64,000 bases of DNA, from assembly GCA_017474765.1 (NCBI GenBank), contig JAFVGW010000056.1:1-64000 (forward strand). The letters are read 5' to 3'. Of this stretch, positions 8,768 through 18,319 are shown one piece after another; positions within the stretch are counted from its first letter, which is position 1; each line of letters opens with the position of its first letter. This stretch comes from Salinivirgaceae bacterium (GTDB lineage: Bacteria; Bacteroidota; Bacteroidia; Bacteroidales; SZUA-534). The translations under genes and the position numbers were made by a program. The notes below the pieces were generated by a model. It worked only from the letters and a program-made list of their open reading frames with translations. It ran no database searches and was not told the DNA's origin.

Positions 8768-11700
8768 ATGAGGCGATTTTTCGGCATATTATTTTTTGCG
8801 ATGGCTGCAATGGTTGCCGTCGATGCTGATGCCCAGCAGTTTACAAACAGTTGGATTGATTTCGGTCAGGATTATTATCGATTGTCGATACCACAGACTG
8901 GTGTTTATCGCGTGAGCCGTAGCCAGTTGGAGGCCGCAGGCGTGCCGCTTGGCAGTTTCAATCCGCAGAACATCCAACTATATCAGAATGGCCGTCCCAT
9001 AGCCTGCCATATCGATGGCGAGCAGAATGGATTGCTGAACTTTATCGAATTCTACGCTGAAGGCAACAATGGCTGGTTCGATGCGGAGATGTACGATAAG
9101 CCTGAAAGCCAGACCAATCCGTACTACAGCCTGATAACTGATACCGCCGCTGTTTTCCTGACATGGAACAGCAAATTTTCGAACTTGCGCCACACCAATT
9201 GCAGTTCGGCCGATGCGGTAAACCATAGTCAGGCAAACAGTTGTATAATCGACACCGTCTGCCAGTTTGTTGCAACATACATGGGCGGCGAGGAGAACTG
9301 TCGGTTCACCGAGGCCGAAGGCTGGTTCGACGCCTCGGCGCTGTCGCTTGGCCAGAAACTGACCAAAACGGTGCCCACGCCTGGTGTTGTTGGCGGAAAA
9401 GCCAAAATTCAGTTGGCGTTGGCCACCTATTCATCACAGGGCCACCACATTACGCTTGCTGGGCCTGGCGTCAGTTTCGACACCGTTTTCTACGGCCTGC
9501 ACACCATCAGGTACAAAGCGGAGATTGATGCAGCCAACTTATTGCCACAGAACAAGTTCACCTTTTCGAGCATAAACAATATCGAGGCCAAAACTGACTA
9601 TTCGCGGGTGTCGTTCATCGAAATTGAATACCCGTCGGATTTCAATTTCAACGACCGTCGGCAGCAGGTTTTCAGCATGCCGCCAGCCGCTGCCGATTCA
9701 AGCATAACCATCACAGGTATGGAACTCGACCAAAGCGCTGTGCTGTACGATGTTACGCGCAATCTGCGTATCGGCCTTGTGATTGACGGCGGCCAAGCTA
9801 CAGCGCTGGTTCCCGCCCATGCCGAGCCCGTCAGGCTTGTTGTGGCAAGCGGAAAGGCGTTGCTCAAAGTGGGCCGAGTTTCACATTCGCCGTTCACAAA
9901 CCATGCCGTCAAGGGCAAGCAGGTTCTGATTATTTCGCAGTTATCGCTCATGGGCAAGGCAAAGGAATATGCCAGCTATCGCGATGCTTATCTTGTTGAT
10001 GTTGAGGAACTTTATAACCAATTTGGCTACGGAATCCGCAAGCATCCGATGGCCATCCGCCATTTTATTGAGTATGCGGTTGCAAAATGGAGCGTGAAGC
10101 CTGAATATCTGTTTTTGATTGGTAAAGGCGTGACAGCCAACGATATGCGTCGCAATGCCACTGGCTATGCCAACTGCCTGGTTCCAACAATGGGCGTTCC
10201 CGCTTCTGATGCGTTGCTTTCGGCCTACATCGGTCGGGCAGGCGACGGGCCGCTGCTTGCCACTGGGCGTTTGTCGGCGCTCCGCGAAAGCGACATCGAC
10301 AAATATCTGAACAAGGTGAAGGCCTTCGAGCAGAACGAGCAAAGCGAGTGGATGAAACGCGTACTGCACTTTGTGGGCGGAAAAACCAAGAGCGAGCAGG
10401 ACCAAATCAAGGGCTATATGGCTGAACATAAGCGAATTATCGAAGACACTCTGTTTGGCGCCCAAGTCACATCGTTCTACAAATCAACATCAGACCCCAT
10501 TGCAACATCGAAAAACGACAGCGTTAAAATGCTCATAAACAGCGGCGTAAGTCTGATGACCTTCTTCGGCCATGGTTCGGGCTACGGCGGTTTCGACCAG
10601 GACATTGATGTGCCGTCGTACTACAACAACGAGGGCCGTTACCCGCTCATAATCTCGAATTCGTGCTACACGGGCAACATCTACGGCGCCTGGCAGTCAT
10701 CGGTGAGCGAAGATTGGGTGCTGGCCGACAAAAAAGGTGCTATCGGCTTGATTGCCATGGTGAACGAGGGCGTACCCTACTACCTCAACAGGTTCTCGTC
10801 GAACTTTTACAGGCATCTTGCCAATTATTCATACGCTCAGCCGATTGGCAAATCGATGCGCACTGCGCAGGCGGCCATGGTTGGCAGCACCGACCGCCTA
10901 ACCATCGGCCATATTCAGCAGATGGTTCTTCATGGCGATCCGTGTATAGTGCTGAACAGCAATTCGTTGTCCGATTTGCAGATTGCTCCGTCCGATGTGA
11001 GTTTCACGCCCTCGCTGCTGACCACGGCCATCGATTCGTTCACCGTGAAGGTGGCTCTGCGCAATGTCAGCCGCGCCATAACCAAGGATTTTGTGGTTGA
11101 GTTGCTGCACACGCTGCCCGACGGAACGTCAGCGCTTTACGCACAGCAGCTTAGCGGACTCAAATTCAAAGACACTCTGTGTTTCCGCCTGCCGATGGAA
11201 CGGGCAATCGCTTCGGGCAATAACCAATTCATTATCAGGCTCGATGCCATGGAGCAAATCGACGAACTGAACGAGGAAAACAATGCGGTTGAGGTGACAA
11301 CCTACGTGCAGTCGGTCGATGTAACGCCCGTCTGGCCTTACAATTATTGCCTTACCAATGCTGTCCCCGATGCTCTGAAAGCCTCAACCGCCAATGTCGC
11401 TTCTGCCGACTATACAAGTGTTTTCCAGATAGATACTACCGAAAAATTCAACAGTCGTCAACTGTCGCAGAAACAAGTGAAGCACAGCGGCGGAGTGGTT
11501 GAATGTAATCCACAGACAACAATCAGCAAAGACAGAACATATTTCTGGCGCGTGAAGGGCGATGCGGGCAACGACTACAGTCAGGCCAACTCGTTTGTAG
11601 TCCGCAATGGCCTGACAGGTTGGGAACAGTCTCATTTTGAGCAGATTGACGATAATGTTTTTTCACATATCGAGCCAGATGGCGAAAGCCGCTCGTTCGG

Positions 11701-13612
11701 TTTTGCAAGTGCGGCGCGCACAATCCGCTGCCACAACCTTGGCTCGCCAAACTCGAGCAACTTCATGAAAATCAGTTTTGAAATGGACGGCTACAGCGCC
11801 CAGTCGTCGTGCGGTGCGGCCAACGCATTGCTCATGGTTGTCATCGATTCGTTCAATCTGGTGCCGTGGCAGTCTGACCGCGGGCGCTTCGGCCATTCCA
11901 ACTATCCACACTGCTCATCGGCTGCCTACGAACTGTATTACATCTTCTATTTGGGCAATCTTGAAGCAGGCCTCGACTCGCTCATCAACATGGTCGAAAA
12001 CGTTGTGCCAAACGGCAACTATATAATGATTTACTCGTTCATGTCGGGGCGGTTCCAGCAGTGGCCCGAGCGGGCTTACAGCGCTTTTGAGCGATGGGGC
12101 GCAACCGAGATTCGCAATGTGAACAGTTCGGTGCCGTACATCTTTTTCACCCACAAGGGCTATCCCGATGAGGCAGAGGAAGTTGTGGGCAAATCGGCCA
12201 CCGATCATATCGATTTTCACCGAACCCTGTTTAACAACTACAACTTCGGAACCATAACCAGCCTGCCGATTGGGCCTGCGAAAAAGTGGGCGGGGCTCGA
12301 ATGGGACTGCGACACAACGGCGCATGGCGAGCAGTTTGTCAGGGTTATGGGGATTGGCGCCAATGGCAGTTCGAGTATCTTGATTGACTCCGTAACCAGC
12401 CGCACAGCCAGTCTTTCTGACATTGACTCAAAACGTTACGAGCAACTCCGATTGCAGTTTTTCACCCGCGACGACAGCAGCCACACGCCGTCGCAACTGC
12501 GGATGTGGCGCGTGCTTTACACACCCTTCACCGATTTGGCAGTCAGTCCGAACCGCGTTTGGAGTTTCAGCCCCGACACCGTGCACGAAGGCGAACCTGT
12601 CAGTGTTTCAGTTGCTTACGAAAATGTCGGCCAGCAGCCGTCCGACAGCATTCTGGTGCATTATTGGCTGCAGACAGCCACCAACCGCATTGTCGAAATT
12701 GGCTACAAACGTCTTGCTGCCTTGAAGCCTGGCGAATACGTGGTTGATAATGTGACGTTTGAAACTTTCGGACTCGATGCCGAAAACATTTTCTATGCCG
12801 AACTGAACCCGATAAAACCCAATTCAAAGGAGTATGACCAAAAGGAACTGACGCATTTCAATAACTTCATACAGAAGCAGTTCTGCGTTTTGCGCGACAA
12901 TGGCAACCCATTGCTCGATGTCACCTTCGACGGTCGGCATATTGCCGATGGCGACATTGTCTCGGCGCACCCGAACATTACCGTCAGCGTGACCGATGCA
13001 AACCGTTTTCTGACCATCGGCGATACAAATTCGATTGCCGTTTATCTGATGCCCATGGCCACTGGCATCGAGAGCCGCGTTGAACTTGCGGACAACAACC
13101 AGGTGGCATTCACTCCAGGCACGCCCGAAAGCAATACCGCGCGGCTTGTTCTGCCCATGACTTTCGACGACGGCATCTATCAACTTCGCGTCCGCGCCCA
13201 CGACGCATCGGGCAACGAGTCGGGTACCGACGACTACCTGATCACGTTCCGTGTGGTTTCTACGAACACTGTTTCTGATGTTTACGCATTCCCCAACCCG
13301 TTCAGCGCGGGCACGCGATTTGTCTTCCAACTAACAGGAAACCAGTTGCCTGACGAATTGCGCATCGATATTTACAATCCTGTGGGGAAAATAGTTAAAA
13401 CCATCACCAAGGCTGAGTTTGGCAATTTGCATTTCGGATTGAATCAGTCGGCTGTGTGGAACGGCACCGACGCCAGCGGAGCCTTACTGCCGACGGGAGT
13501 TTATTTCTACAAAGCGCGTATTTCATACAACGGCCAATTGCTTCAGATTCGGAACGAGCCTGGCAGTCCAAGTCTTGTTGGCGGTGTGGGTAGAATTGTG
13601 ATTGTCAGATAG
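8768..13612 (+). CDS. PorU2-like C25 cysteine peptidase (putative type IX secretion sortase)
   Basis: This 1614-residue protein belongs to the gingipain-like C25 family, of the size class annotated as PorU2. PorU-type enzymes cut the C-terminal sorting domain off type IX cargo at the cell surface. A signal peptide covers the first 22 or so residues (MRRFFGILFF at its start, ending in ADAQ). The peptidase domain carries the dyad His602 (FFGHGSG) and Cys633 (SNSCYTG). CARDB-like and Ig-like beta domains follow, and the last 110 or so residues form a FlgD-like fold with an ALLPTGVYFYKARISY stretch typical of type IX-associated C-termini. The start at 8768 is preferred to 8747 because it begins the signal peptide. 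No other type IX genes are in the window. Whether it acts as a sortase or as a cargo peptidase cannot be told from the sequence. Confidence 0.85.
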   Translation: MRRFFGILFFAMAAMVAVDADAQQFTNSWIDFGQDYYRLSIPQTGVYRVSRSQLEAAGVPLGSFNPQNIQLYQNGRPIACHIDGEQNGLLNFIEFYAEGNNGWFDAEMYDKPESQTNPYYSLITDTAAVFLTWNSKFSNLRHTNCSSADAVNHSQANSCIIDTVCQFVATYMGGEENCRFTEAEGWFDASALSLGQKLTKTVPTPGVVGGKAKIQLALATYSSQGHHITLAGPGVSFDTVFYGLHTIRYKAEIDAANLLPQNKFTFSSINNIEAKTDYSRVSFIEIEYPSDFNFNDRRQQVFSMPPAAADSSITITGMELDQSAVLYDVTRNLRIGLVIDGGQATALVPAHAEPVRLVVASGKALLKVGRVSHSPFTNHAVKGKQVLIISQLSLMGKAKEYASYRDAYLVDVEELYNQFGYGIRKHPMAIRHFIEYAVAKWSVKPEYLFLIGKGVTANDMRRNATGYANCLVPTMGVPASDALLSAYIGRAGDGPLLATGRLSALRESDIDKYLNKVKAFEQNEQSEWMKRVLHFVGGKTKSEQDQIKGYMAEHKRIIEDTLFGAQVTSFYKSTSDPIATSKNDSVKMLINSGVSLMTFFGHGSGYGGFDQDIDVPSYYNNEGRYPLIISNSCYTGNIYGAWQSSVSEDWVLADKKGAIGLIAMVNEGVPYYLNRFSSNFYRHLANYSYAQPIGKSMRTAQAAMVGSTDRLTIGHIQQMVLHGDPCIVLNSNSLSDLQIAPSDVSFTPSLLTTAIDSFTVKVALRNVSRAITKDFVVELLHTLPDGTSALYAQQLSGLKFKDTLCFRLPMERAIASGNNQFIIRLDAMEQIDELNEENNAVEVTTYVQSVDVTPVWPYNYCLTNAVPDALKASTANVASADYTSVFQIDTTEKFNSRQLSQKQVKHSGGVVECNPQTTISKDRTYFWRVKGDAGNDYSQANSFVVRNGLTGWEQSHFEQIDDNVFSHIEPDGESRSFGFASAARTIRCHNLGSPNSSNFMKISFEMDGYSAQSSCGAANALLMVVIDSFNLVPWQSDRGRFGHSNYPHCSSAAYELYYIFYLGNLEAGLDSLINMVENVVPNGNYIMIYSFMSGRFQQWPERAYSAFERWGATEIRNVNSSVPYIFFTHKGYPDEAEEVVGKSATDHIDFHRTLFNNYNFGTITSLPIGPAKKWAGLEWDCDTTAHGEQFVRVMGIGANGSSSILIDSVTSRTASLSDIDSKRYEQLRLQFFTRDDSSHTPSQLRMWRVLYTPFTDLAVSPNRVWSFSPDTVHEGEPVSVSVAYENVGQQPSDSILVHYWLQTATNRIVEIGYKRLAALKPGEYVVDNVTFETFGLDAENIFYAELNPIKPNSKEYDQKELTHFNNFIQKQFCVLRDNGNPLLDVTFDGRHIADGDIVSAHPNITVSVTDANRFLTIGDTNSIAVYLMPMATGIESRVELADNNQVAFTPGTPESNTARLVLPMTFDDGIYQLRVRAHDASGNESGTDDYLITFRVVSTNTVSDVYAFPNPFSAGTRFVFQLTGNQLPDELRIDIYNPVGKIVKTITKAEFGNLHFGLNQSAVWNGTDASGALLPTGVYFYKARISYNGQLLQIRNEPGSPSLVGGVGRIVIVR

Positions 13613-13641
13613 ATATTGGCAAGTGGCTTGTCCTATCGAAA

Positions 13642-13659
13642 CCGATTACTTTTAATCGG
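13642..13659 (+). terminator. Weak hairpin after the PorU2-like gene
   Basis: CCGATTA (13642-13648) pairs with TAATCGG (13653-13659) around a 4-nt loop. It is followed by a pyrimidine-rich CTCTTGTCTCT rather than a clean T-run, so termination is only possible. Confidence 0.35.
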
Positions 13660-13662
13660 CTC

Positions 13663-13693
13663 TTGTCTCTAATACGCATAAAGAATATATTTG
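13663..13693 (+). promoter_or_regulatory. Promoter for the DUF819 gene
   Basis: TTG at 13663-13665, a 20-nt spacer and TATATTTG at 13686-13693 (perfect TAnnTTTG) lie 23 nt before the ATG at 13716. Confidence 0.55.
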
Positions 13694-13715
13694 TCGCGAT
13701 TTAATTCAAGGCGAT

Positions 13716-14885
13716 ATGGCTATATCAATCATTATCACCATTATATACGTGCTAACGCCAGTGCTGATTGCCGCCGCTTATCAGCGCAGCCAGTTTGTAC
13801 GTAGGGCGGGAACCGTGATAATTGCTTACGCTGTGGGGCTGGTTCTGGCGCTCGGCGGATTTGTCAAAATGGGCAATGTGCCTGCGCTCGAGTCGGCGCA
13901 AAATCTCATAATGGACATTTCAGTGCCTTTGGCCATTCCGCTTATGCTCTTCAATTGCAACTTCCGCCTCTGGACCCGCTCGCTGCCAAAAACCGTGGTG
14001 GCGCTTGTTGGCGGACTGCTGTCGATAACGGTTTCTGTGGTGGTGGCGTTTTTCGCGTTCCGCAACTCGGGCATTGGCGGCCTCGACCGCATTTCGGGCC
14101 TGATGATGGGCATTTACACAGGCGGCACGCTCAACTTTTTCGCCCTTGGCTCGGCCTTGCGCGTCGATGAGTCGGTTATCTTGCTCGTCTATGCTTTCGA
14201 AATGCTTGTTACTTTTCCGCTGATAATGTTCATTGTGGCAGGCGGTTACAGGCTTTTCCGCCGCTTGCTTCCTTTTCCCGATGAGTCGGTGACGTTGCAT
14301 TCCGATGTCGAAACCGACGGCGGTGTTGAAGATTACAGCCACTTCTTCGCTCGCCGCACATTTGGTCGCACCATGCTGGGACTGTTGCTCGCAGTGCTTT
14401 TCTTGGCGGTTGCTGCGGGCTTGTCGCTACTCATTACGGGAGTGTTGAGTGAATTAGTTATCATTTTGGTAATCACCACATTGGCTATTGCCGCCTCGTT
14501 CTCCGAAAGAGTGCGCGCCTTGCCCAAGACATTTGAACTTGGAATGGTTTTCATCCTGATGTTCAGCATTGTGGTGGCTTCGAAATTCGATGTCAGCTGC
14601 CTCAACTCATCGGCACTCACGCTCATGTGTTTTGTTCTGACAATCATGTGCACAACCGTGTTGCTCCACTTTATCATTTGCCGCCTTTTCCACATCAGCG
14701 GCGACCTATTCACCGTGTCCAACATCGGTCTGCTCTGCTCGCCGCCGTTCATTCCGCCTGTGGTTGGAGCCATGGGCAACCGCAAAGTGCTCATTAGCGG
14801 AATCATTATTGGCCTTGTGGGCTATGCCGTGGGCACTTATCTGGGCATTAGTGTTGCCTATCTGCTGAAGTCATTTGTTGATTAA
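13716..14885 (+). CDS. DUF819 family integral membrane protein
   Basis: This is a 389-residue, very hydrophobic protein with about ten predicted membrane segments and a short charged loop near residues 185-215 (the acidic DVETDGG region). Its two halves look like inverted transporter repeats, each with Gly-rich stretches (MMGIYTGGTLNFFALGSAL in the first, PPFIPPVVGAMGNRKVL in the second). It resembles the DUF819 (YjcL-like) family, whose substrate is unknown. It has its own promoter and is followed after 38 nt by the outer-membrane barrel gene, so the two may be co-transcribed. The family is likely; no substrate is proposed. Confidence 0.8.
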   Translation: MAISIIITIIYVLTPVLIAAAYQRSQFVRRAGTVIIAYAVGLVLALGGFVKMGNVPALESAQNLIMDISVPLAIPLMLFNCNFRLWTRSLPKTVVALVGGLLSITVSVVVAFFAFRNSGIGGLDRISGLMMGIYTGGTLNFFALGSALRVDESVILLVYAFEMLVTFPLIMFIVAGGYRLFRRLLPFPDESVTLHSDVETDGGVEDYSHFFARRTFGRTMLGLLLAVLFLAVAAGLSLLITGVLSELVIILVITTLAIAASFSERVRALPKTFELGMVFILMFSIVVASKFDVSCLNSSALTLMCFVLTIMCTTVLLHFIICRLFHISGDLFTVSNIGLLCSPPFIPPVVGAMGNRKVLISGIIIGLVGYAVGTYLGISVAYLLKSFVD

Positions 14886-14923
14886 CTGATGAATTGAATA
14901 ACTGAAGGATTGAAATTGATGAT

Positions 14924-16264
14924 ATGAAACGCCTGATAATCATTGCGGTAATTGCCATGTCCGCTGTTTCGGCAGGTGCGCAGAGCGAATCAAAAACTGG
15001 CTGGTCTTTCGGCCTTCTGCCGTCAGTTGCCTACGATGCCGACCTTGGCTTTCAATACGGTGCTCTCACCAATGTGTATTATTATGGTGACGGCTCCACC
15101 TATCCCGAATATCTGCACTCCATCTATCTTGAAGCAAACCGAACCACCAAGAAAAGCGGCCTTTTCAGATTGAATTTTGATTCGCGCGCACTTGTGCCAG
15201 GGCTGCATGTCTCGGCTGACATCTCATATATGCCTGAAGAGATGTACGATTTTTCTGGCTTCAACGGTCATCAGGCGGTTGTCAATTCCGATTGGGCCGA
15301 CGACGGCAACAGCAGTTACCGTTCGCGCGCCTTCTACAAATATTATCACGATTTGTTTCGTGTAGCCACTGATTTGCAGGGAGATATCAGTAATAAACTC
15401 AAGTGGAACGCTGGTGCTGGACTGCTTGTTTTCAATGCTGGTCCAGTCAATATCGACAAACTTAACCGCGGCCAGTCCGACAATAAGAAACTGCCTGATA
15501 CCGACTGCCTTTTCGACAAGTATCTGCAATGGGGGCTTATCGACAGCAACGAAACACAGACGGGCACCTTTCCTTATGTTCACGGCGGCATCAGTTACGA
15601 CAGCCGCAATCAGTCGGCCGCACCGTCGGCGGGCATTTGGGCCGATGCGTTTGTTACCTATACGGCTGCTTTCGGCGACCTGAAACGTTTCAACAGTCTG
15701 AAACTGAATGCCGATTTCCGCCATTATCTGGCTTTGGGTACGCCAGTTGCAGTGCTTGCCTACCGCCTTTCGGCGCAACTCACGCTTGCTGGTCAAACAC
15801 CGTTTTACATGGCCAGTTATCATAATGTGCTGAACCTGAAACGCGCAATTTATGAGAGCTTGGGCGGTTCAAGTTCGTTGCGCGGAATCACTCGCAACCG
15901 CATCATTTCCGATGGTTTTGCGCTGGCCAACATTGAGTTGCGTCTGCGTCTTGTGAAATTCGACATTGGCTCGAGCCATTTCTATGTAGCAACAAATCCG
16001 TTTGTCGATGCGGGAATGGTGCTCCAACCAACCGATATTGATGAACAGCAGGTGCGGATTGCAGTGGCTGCAACAGGTGAAAAAGCCGATGATTACTTCG
16101 ATTTCAGCAGCAGCGTTTATCGCCCGCACTTTTCAGGTGGCGCTGGTCTGAAAGTGGCTATGAATGAGAATTTTATCCTCTCTGTCGATTGGGCAACGCC
16201 GTTCAGTTCAAAGGATTCCGACAAGAAGTCGAACGTATATGTGAAGATGGGGTATCTGTTTTGA
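14924..16264 (+). CDS. Outer-membrane beta-barrel protein, BamA/surface-antigen (Omp85) type without POTRA domains
   Basis: The 446-residue protein has a cleavable signal peptide (ending near SAGAQ) and then alternating beta-strand sequence to the end. Near residue 310 it has LGGSSSLRG, close to the conserved RG motif of the lid loop in BamA-like barrels, and it ends in an aromatic residue (GYLF), as outer-membrane barrels do. There is no room for POTRA domains, so it is not BamA itself. It is probably a stand-alone barrel of the bacterial surface antigen family. It heads a run of closely spaced envelope genes (thioredoxin lipoprotein, lpxH). Function unknown. Confidence 0.75.
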   Translation: MKRLIIIAVIAMSAVSAGAQSESKTGWSFGLLPSVAYDADLGFQYGALTNVYYYGDGSTYPEYLHSIYLEANRTTKKSGLFRLNFDSRALVPGLHVSADISYMPEEMYDFSGFNGHQAVVNSDWADDGNSSYRSRAFYKYYHDLFRVATDLQGDISNKLKWNAGAGLLVFNAGPVNIDKLNRGQSDNKKLPDTDCLFDKYLQWGLIDSNETQTGTFPYVHGGISYDSRNQSAAPSAGIWADAFVTYTAAFGDLKRFNSLKLNADFRHYLALGTPVAVLAYRLSAQLTLAGQTPFYMASYHNVLNLKRAIYESLGGSSSLRGITRNRIISDGFALANIELRLRLVKFDIGSSHFYVATNPFVDAGMVLQPTDIDEQQVRIAVAATGEKADDYFDFSSSVYRPHFSGGAGLKVAMNENFILSVDWATPFSSKDSDKKSNVYVKMGYLF

Positions 16265-16299
16265 AATGTTATCTATATTTGCCGAAAATTGGTGTGTGT

Positions 16300-17472
16300 A
16301 TGTATAAGAAAACACTGTGTATTGCTTTGGCGCTTTGCCTTGCAGCCTGCAATTCAGGAAAAAAAGAAGTAGAACACCAGTTGTCGGTATCTGGAACAAT
16401 CGATGGCGCGACTGGCAAATATCTGAAAATCATAGACATGACAAAATCGGGATTCAAGCCCGATTCAATAATGATTGGCGATTCAGGGCGTTTTGCCTTC
16501 AGCCAAAAAAGTGCTGAACCAAAGGACTTTGTGCTTTACATCGAGCCTGAGAATAATATTCGCATTCTGCCTTGTCCCGACGAGCAACTTATTCTGACTG
16601 CCACTTATCCCAATGTGGCAGAGACATTTGCTGTTTCTGGTTCGCCCGAATCGGAGCGGCTGGCAGGACTGTTGCGCAAACATCATCAGGCGAATTTCGT
16701 GCTCGACACGCTCAACCATTATTATATGTCGCATCAGCTCGACAGAAAATTTGAGCAGATTCGTGCCGATGTGCGTGCCAAATCCGATTCGGTTTATCGT
16801 GCCGACCGCCAGCTCCACGAGCAGTTCATTGCTGAAAATCCTGGGTCGCTGGCGAGTTATGTGGCTCTTTCGTCGAAGTTGGGACTGCGCACCAATCTGT
16901 TTAATATTCAAGACGATTTCAAATATTTTGAGATGGTTGATACCGCACTGATGAACCGCTACGACACCATAGCCATAACCCTGATGCTCAACCGTTATGT
17001 GAGTCAGGAACGGGCCTTGCAGACCATGCGTCCGAAACGTGGCGGACAAATCAGCGTTGGCGACACAATGCCCGACATTGCCCTGTCGAACCCTTACGGT
17101 GACACCATTCGTGTATCAAATCTGAAAGCTAAATATTTGTTAGTAAGCTTTTGGGGCAGCTGGTGCCGCCCGTGCCGCGAGTCGCATCCCGAACTGCGCA
17201 AGGTTTTCCGCACATACCGCTATCGTGGTTTCGATATCTACTCTGTGGCTCTTGAGCGCAGCCTCGACGACTGGAAAAACACCATCCGCGAAGACCGCCT
17301 GATTTGGGTGAACCACGTGAGTGAACTCAACTATATGGATAGCAAAGTGGCGCGCCAACTCGGCATCGACGCCGTTCCCTTCAATCTGCTTATCGACGAG
17401 AACCGCGTTGTTCTTGCCAAAAACCTGACACCAGCGCAGCTCGACGCCAAACTGGCCGAATTGTTAAAATAA
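16300..17472 (+). CDS. TlpA-like thioredoxin-fold lipoprotein
   Basis: This is a periplasm-facing disulfide oxidoreductase of the TlpA/ResA type, 390 residues. The lipobox gives Cys17 (LAAC). An N-terminal DUF4369-like beta domain covers roughly residues 25-125, followed by a helical linker and the thioredoxin domain with the active site WCRPC (Cys289 and Cys292). The start at 16300 is chosen because it begins the lipoprotein signal; an in-frame start further upstream lies inside the barrel gene. It ends one base before the GTG of lpxH, so the two are translated from one message. It is probably involved in thiol-disulfide exchange in the envelope; the partner is unknown. Confidence 0.88.
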   Translation: MYKKTLCIALALCLAACNSGKKEVEHQLSVSGTIDGATGKYLKIIDMTKSGFKPDSIMIGDSGRFAFSQKSAEPKDFVLYIEPENNIRILPCPDEQLILTATYPNVAETFAVSGSPESERLAGLLRKHHQANFVLDTLNHYYMSHQLDRKFEQIRADVRAKSDSVYRADRQLHEQFIAENPGSLASYVALSSKLGLRTNLFNIQDDFKYFEMVDTALMNRYDTIAITLMLNRYVSQERALQTMRPKRGGQISVGDTMPDIALSNPYGDTIRVSNLKAKYLLVSFWGSWCRPCRESHPELRKVFRTYRYRGFDIYSVALERSLDDWKNTIREDRLIWVNHVSELNYMDSKVARQLGIDAVPFNLLIDENRVVLAKNLTPAQLDAKLAELLK

Positions 17473-17473
17473 A

Positions 17474-18259
17474 GTGCTGGTGGGCAAAGTCTATTTTGCA
17501 TCGGATATGCATCTCGGCTACCCCGATCCCGAGCGGTCGAAGTGGCGCGAAAAGCTGTTTGTCAACTGGCTCGACACCATCAGTTCCGATGCCGACGAGC
17601 TTTATTTGGTCGGCGATGTTTTCGATTTCTGGTTTGAGTATCATCAGGTTGTGCCTAAAGGCTTTGTGCGTACGCTCGGCAAGCTGGCGCAGATGGTTGA
17701 GAGCGGAATCAAAGTTCATTTTTTTGCCGGCAACCACGATTCGTGGACTTTCGGCTACCTGCGTGATGAGCTTGGCCTGATTGTACACGAAGATGCGTTT
17801 GAAACAGAGATTTTGGGCAAGCGTTTCTACATCTCGCATGGCGATGGTGTGGGACCGGGCGACTGGTCATACAAGTTTATCAAGTGGCTGTTCCACAACG
17901 GAGTGGTTCGGTTTATGTTCCGCAATCTTCTTCACCCCGATTGGGGCGTATGGTTCGGGCATAAGTGGTCGAATTCGAGCCGTGGCAAAAAAGGACTGGA
18001 GCCGCTCGGCTATCTTGGCGACGACCGCGAAAAAATTGTTCTTCATTCGAAAGAATTGCTGAAAACCAATAAGTTCGATTATATGATTTACGGTCACCGC
18101 CATTTGGTTGTCGATAAGCTGATTGATGGTGCACGGATGATTATTCTCGGCGACTGGCTCACCAATTTCTCATACGCCGTTTTCGATGGGGCTGATTTTA
18201 AGGTAATTACAGGCGTGGATAAAAATACGGCTTTATCGAATAGTAAAAAAACTGATTAA
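17474..18259 (+). CDS. lpxH: UDP-2,3-diacylglucosamine diphosphatase
   Basis: LpxH hydrolyses UDP-2,3-diacylglucosamine to lipid X in lipid A synthesis, at the cytoplasmic face of the inner membrane. The 261-residue protein has the metallophosphatase signature in order: SDMHLG near residue 11, GDVFDFW, GNHDSW, SHGDG and GHRH. The start appears to be GTG, one base after the stop of the thioredoxin gene. lpxK, which acts later in the same pathway, lies 3.4 kb downstream on the same strand. The call is strong; the LpxH-type enzymes of this group are sometimes annotated only as UDP-diacylglucosamine diphosphatase. Confidence 0.9.
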   Translation: MLVGKVYFASDMHLGYPDPERSKWREKLFVNWLDTISSDADELYLVGDVFDFWFEYHQVVPKGFVRTLGKLAQMVESGIKVHFFAGNHDSWTFGYLRDELGLIVHEDAFETEILGKRFYISHGDGVGPGDWSYKFIKWLFHNGVVRFMFRNLLHPDWGVWFGHKWSNSSRGKKGLEPLGYLGDDREKIVLHSKELLKTNKFDYMIYGHRHLVVDKLIDGARMIILGDWLTNFSYAVFDGADFKVITGVDKNTALSNSKKTD

Positions 18260-18276
18260 AAATTTAGAACTTATCA

Positions 18277-18284
18277 TAAATTTG
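18277..18284 (+). promoter_or_regulatory. Candidate -7 promoter element before the unknown lipoprotein gene
   Basis: TAAATTTG is a perfect TAnnTTTG element 35 nt before the ATG at 18320. No TTG at the normal spacing is seen. Confidence 0.4.
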
Positions 18285-18319
18285 CCGATATTCGGTAACG
18301 AAATAAAAAAGTTAAAACT

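Noticed and set aside
8586..8768. 60-residue frame before the PorU2-like gene
   Set aside because: It contains the -7 element of the next gene and has no family features.
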